In this document: positions 14,630 to 16,223 of the stretch, piece after piece
Layout of the letters: every line of letters starts with the position of its first letter
Position numbering within the stretch: the first letter of the stretch is position 1
NCBI GenBank assembly: GCA_045537495.1
Contig: JAZSPN010000062.1
Span: forward strand, 1-16,223
DNA length: 16,223 nucleotides
Source of the DNA: UBA1425 sp045537495
Lineage (GTDB): Bacteria; Bacillota; Clostridia; Oscillospirales; Acutalibacteraceae
Direction: 5' to 3'
Translations under genes and position numbers: made by a program
Notes under the pieces: model-generated
Databases searched by the model: none
Seen by the model: the letters and a program-made list of their open reading frames with translations, nothing else
Told to the model about the DNA's origin: nothing

Positions 14630-15733
14630 ATGGCAATCATCAAACTCGTCATCTCATTCTTCATGTCACTCTCGACGATCCTCTTACCGGTGGCGGCTCT
14701 CATCCGCGAAGGCGGAGAGGATGCTTTCTTCACCCACTGGTCTGAAACGGACACTATCGGCAAAGATCAGTACATTGCGCTCGAAAAGGACCCCGACAAG
14801 GATTTTGTCGTTCTCAACCTCACCGACGTTCAGCTTGACGACGATGAAGTATACGGCAAGCAGGGTATCTACACGGAAAGCCTTATCAGAATGCTTGTCG
14901 ATGACCATAAGCCCGACCTTATCACGTTGAGCGGCGACAACGCATGGGGCACCATGGCTTACATTGAACTTATTAATCTCGTCGATTCCTTCGGTATTCC
15001 CTGGGCACCCGTTATGGGTAACCACGACGGTCAGGGCTGTATCAGCGAATTCTGGGCAGCTTTCCTTCTCACTCAGGCTGAAAACTGTCTTTTCCGCTTC
15101 GGTCCCCGTGACATGGGCTACGGTAACTACTTCATCAACGTAACCGAAAACGGCAAAATCATCCACACCTTCTTCATGATGGACACTCACAACAACGGCA
15201 CCTTCACAGATGCCGACGGCAAAGAAGTCGAAGGCTACGACCATCTTTGGAAAAATCAGCAGGATTGGTACAAGTGGGCTGTCAACGGCATTGCCGCCAT
15301 TGCGGGAAAAACAGTTGAAAGCACCGTTATCATGCACATTCCCGTTGTTGAATACGCCGACGCATGGGACATGGTAAAGATGGACAAGGAAGGCCACGAA
15401 TACGGTGTCATCGATCCTTCGTATTCCGACATAGCTTCCGGCAGAAGACGTGAGTATGTCTGTTCTTCCCCCGTTAACAACGGCTTCTTCTCTCTTTGCA
15501 AAGAGCTCGGAAGCACAAAGAACATGCTTGTCGGTCACGACCACGTCAACGATTTCTCTATTCTTTATCAGGGAATTCGCCTTACATATGCCGTAAAGAC
15601 GGGCTTCAGCTGCTACTGGGACAACGACATGGTCGGTGCAACGACCATCACCGTCAACTCTCTCGGTAACGCAACCATTCATCAGAATTATGTAGATCCC
15701 GCCGTCAACGGCTTCGACATCGCTGACGAATAA
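14630..15733 (+). CDS. Calcineurin-like metallophosphoesterase with N-terminal signal/membrane segment
   Basis: 367 residues. A hydrophobic N-terminus (about 2-24, IIKLVISFFMSLSTILLPVA) is either a signal peptide or an uncleaved anchor, so the catalytic domain should lie outside the cytoplasmic membrane. All metal-site motifs of the family can be read in order: D66-x-Q68 (LTDVQL, with Gln in place of the usual His), GDN 102-104, GNHD 130-133, His236 (MHIP) and GHDH 302-305. It is therefore probably an active di-metal phosphoesterase; the substrate (nucleotide, phospholipid head group, teichoic acid or phosphoprotein) cannot be told. C-ending codons are frequent, suggesting good expression. 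Start chosen from the AGGAGG at 14617. Followed by a strong terminator and then a close paralogue. Confidence 0.88.
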   Translation: MAIIKLVISFFMSLSTILLPVAALIREGGEDAFFTHWSETDTIGKDQYIALEKDPDKDFVVLNLTDVQLDDDEVYGKQGIYTESLIRMLVDDHKPDLITLSGDNAWGTMAYIELINLVDSFGIPWAPVMGNHDGQGCISEFWAAFLLTQAENCLFRFGPRDMGYGNYFINVTENGKIIHTFFMMDTHNNGTFTDADGKEVEGYDHLWKNQQDWYKWAVNGIAAIAGKTVESTVIMHIPVVEYADAWDMVKMDKEGHEYGVIDPSYSDIASGRRREYVCSSPVNNGFFSLCKELGSTKNMLVGHDHVNDFSILYQGIRLTYAVKTGFSCYWDNDMVGATTITVNSLGNATIHQNYVDPAVNGFDIADE

Positions 15734-15740
15734 ATTTTTC

Positions 15741-15771
15741 AGCCCTGAACGTTTTCGTTTGGGGCTTTTTT
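15741..15771 (+). terminator. Terminator (or attenuator) between the two phosphoesterase genes
   Basis: AGCCCTGAACG (15741-15751) pairs along all 11 positions (two G-U) with CGTTTGGGGCT (15756-15766) around a TTTT loop, followed by six T to 15771. It starts 7 bases after the TAA. The T-run ends one base before the GGAGG (15773-15777) of the next gene, leaving no room for a separate promoter, so the second gene is probably reached by read-through. Confidence 0.88.
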
Positions 15772-15784
15772 CGGAGGAATTTTC

Positions 15785-16223
15785 ATGTCAACAATTGTAC
15801 GTATTATCGTATTTTTTCTCTCGCTCTTCCGGATTCTTCTGCCCGTCGGAGCTCTCGTAATTTCGGGCGGCGAAGCATCATTCTTTTCCGAATGGTCCGA
15901 AACGGATACCTTTGACATCAGCGACTGTGCGGAAGTCAAAAAGGATCCCGACAAGGATTTTGTCATTCTGAATCTCACCGATATTCAGCTCAACGATGAA
16001 TTACAGTTTAAAGCGGAAGGCAAATACTCGGGAAAGCTCATCAGAAAGCTCGTTGCCGATACAAAACCCGACCTCATCACATTGAGCGGTGACAACGCAT
16101 GGGCAACTCTCTCCTATCTTAAACTCATTGAGCTCATCGACTCCTTCGGTATTCCGTGGGCACCCGTTATGGGAAATCACGACGGTGAACGCTGTATCAG
16201 TGAATTCTGGGCGGCTTATCACC
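15785..16223 (+). CDS. Second calcineurin-like metallophosphoesterase, tandem paralogue (cut by window edge)
   Basis: The visible 146 residues align without gaps to the preceding gene; by hand count 91 are identical (about 62%). It has the same N-terminal hydrophobic segment (about 4-25) and the same motif positions: D66-x-Q68 (LTDIQL), GDN 102-104 and GNHD 130-133. The region between residues 43 and 52 and the loop at 70-80 differ most. The ATG at 15785 has GGAGG at 15773-15777, spacing 7. The C-terminal metal ligands are beyond the window. It is a recent-looking tandem duplication; retention of the catalytic residues suggests both copies are active. Confidence 0.88.
   Translation, partial: MSTIVRIIVFFLSLFRILLPVGALVISGGEASFFSEWSETDTFDISDCAEVKKDPDKDFVILNLTDIQLNDELQFKAEGKYSGKLIRKLVADTKPDLITLSGDNAWATLSYLKLIELIDSFGIPWAPVMGNHDGERCISEFWAAYH

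Noticed and set aside
14684..15682. 332-codon open frame on the minus strand opposite the first phosphoesterase
   Set aside because: It is antisense to a gene with all family motifs, has no ribosome site and its translation is low-complexity Val/Asp-rich; a mirror effect of biased codon use.
1..16223. Mobile elements, CRISPR arrays, tRNA/rRNA genes or a defence island
   Set aside because: No transposase, integrase, direct-repeat array, tRNA-like fold or known defence domain could be seen; gene order and composition look chromosomal throughout.

Overview
The window looks like the chromosome of a spore-forming low-GC-lineage Firmicute of class Clostridia, probably an uncultured gut-type Oscillospirales/Christensenellales relative; the exact taxon is my inference. 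The grounds are a complete eight-gene spoIIIA operon, strong AGGAGG-type ribosome binding sites, a standard code with all three stops, and the clostridial gene order spoIIIA - nusB - (TsaD-like) - xseA/xseB - ispA - dxs - tlyA - nadK - argR - recN. Base composition is close to half GC throughout and no boundary of a foreign island is visible.

Layout. (1) 1-8671, minus strand: a tightly packed operon transcribed right to left, nusB, a TsaD/Kae1-family paralogue, xseA, xseB, ispA, dxs, tlyA, nadK, argR and the 5' part of recN (cut by the window edge). Genes overlap by 1-8 bases or are separated by fewer than 20. A near-consensus vegetative promoter at 8739-8767 heads this unit. (2) 8764-13356, minus strand: spoIIIAA to spoIIIAH, the mother-cell half of the feeding-tube (A-Q) complex that links mother cell and forespore during engulfment. 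Coupling is extreme: ATGA, TTGA and GTGA stop/start overlaps, a TTG start for spoIIIAD and a likely GTG start for spoIIIAE. No terminator separates spoIIIAH from nusB, so sporulation transcripts may run into the nusB operon. (3) 13357-13512: a divergent control region with a good sigma-A promoter facing right, overlapped by an inverted repeat that could be an operator, and a weak sigma-E-like candidate facing left. (4) 13513-16223, plus strand: a NodB-type polysaccharide deacetylase with an N-terminal coiled coil and no export signal, then two tandem paralogous calcineurin-like phosphoesterases with N-terminal membrane/signal segments (the second runs off the window). Rho-independent terminators follow the deacetylase and the first phosphoesterase.

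How the genes work together. The left operon is housekeeping: transcription antitermination (NusB), DNA repair (ExoVII, RecN), isoprenoid precursors (Dxs, IspA), rRNA methylation (TlyA), NADP supply (NadK) and arginine control (ArgR). The middle operon is dedicated to sporulation. The right block is accessory and probably acts on envelope glycans or phosphorylated compounds, but nothing in the sequence gives a substrate. I see no phage, transposon, CRISPR or defence system. The points most worth a second look are the intracellular-looking coiled-coil deacetylase, the tandem phosphoesterase pair separated by a terminator that runs into the next ribosome binding site, and the palindromes sitting on three separate promoters.
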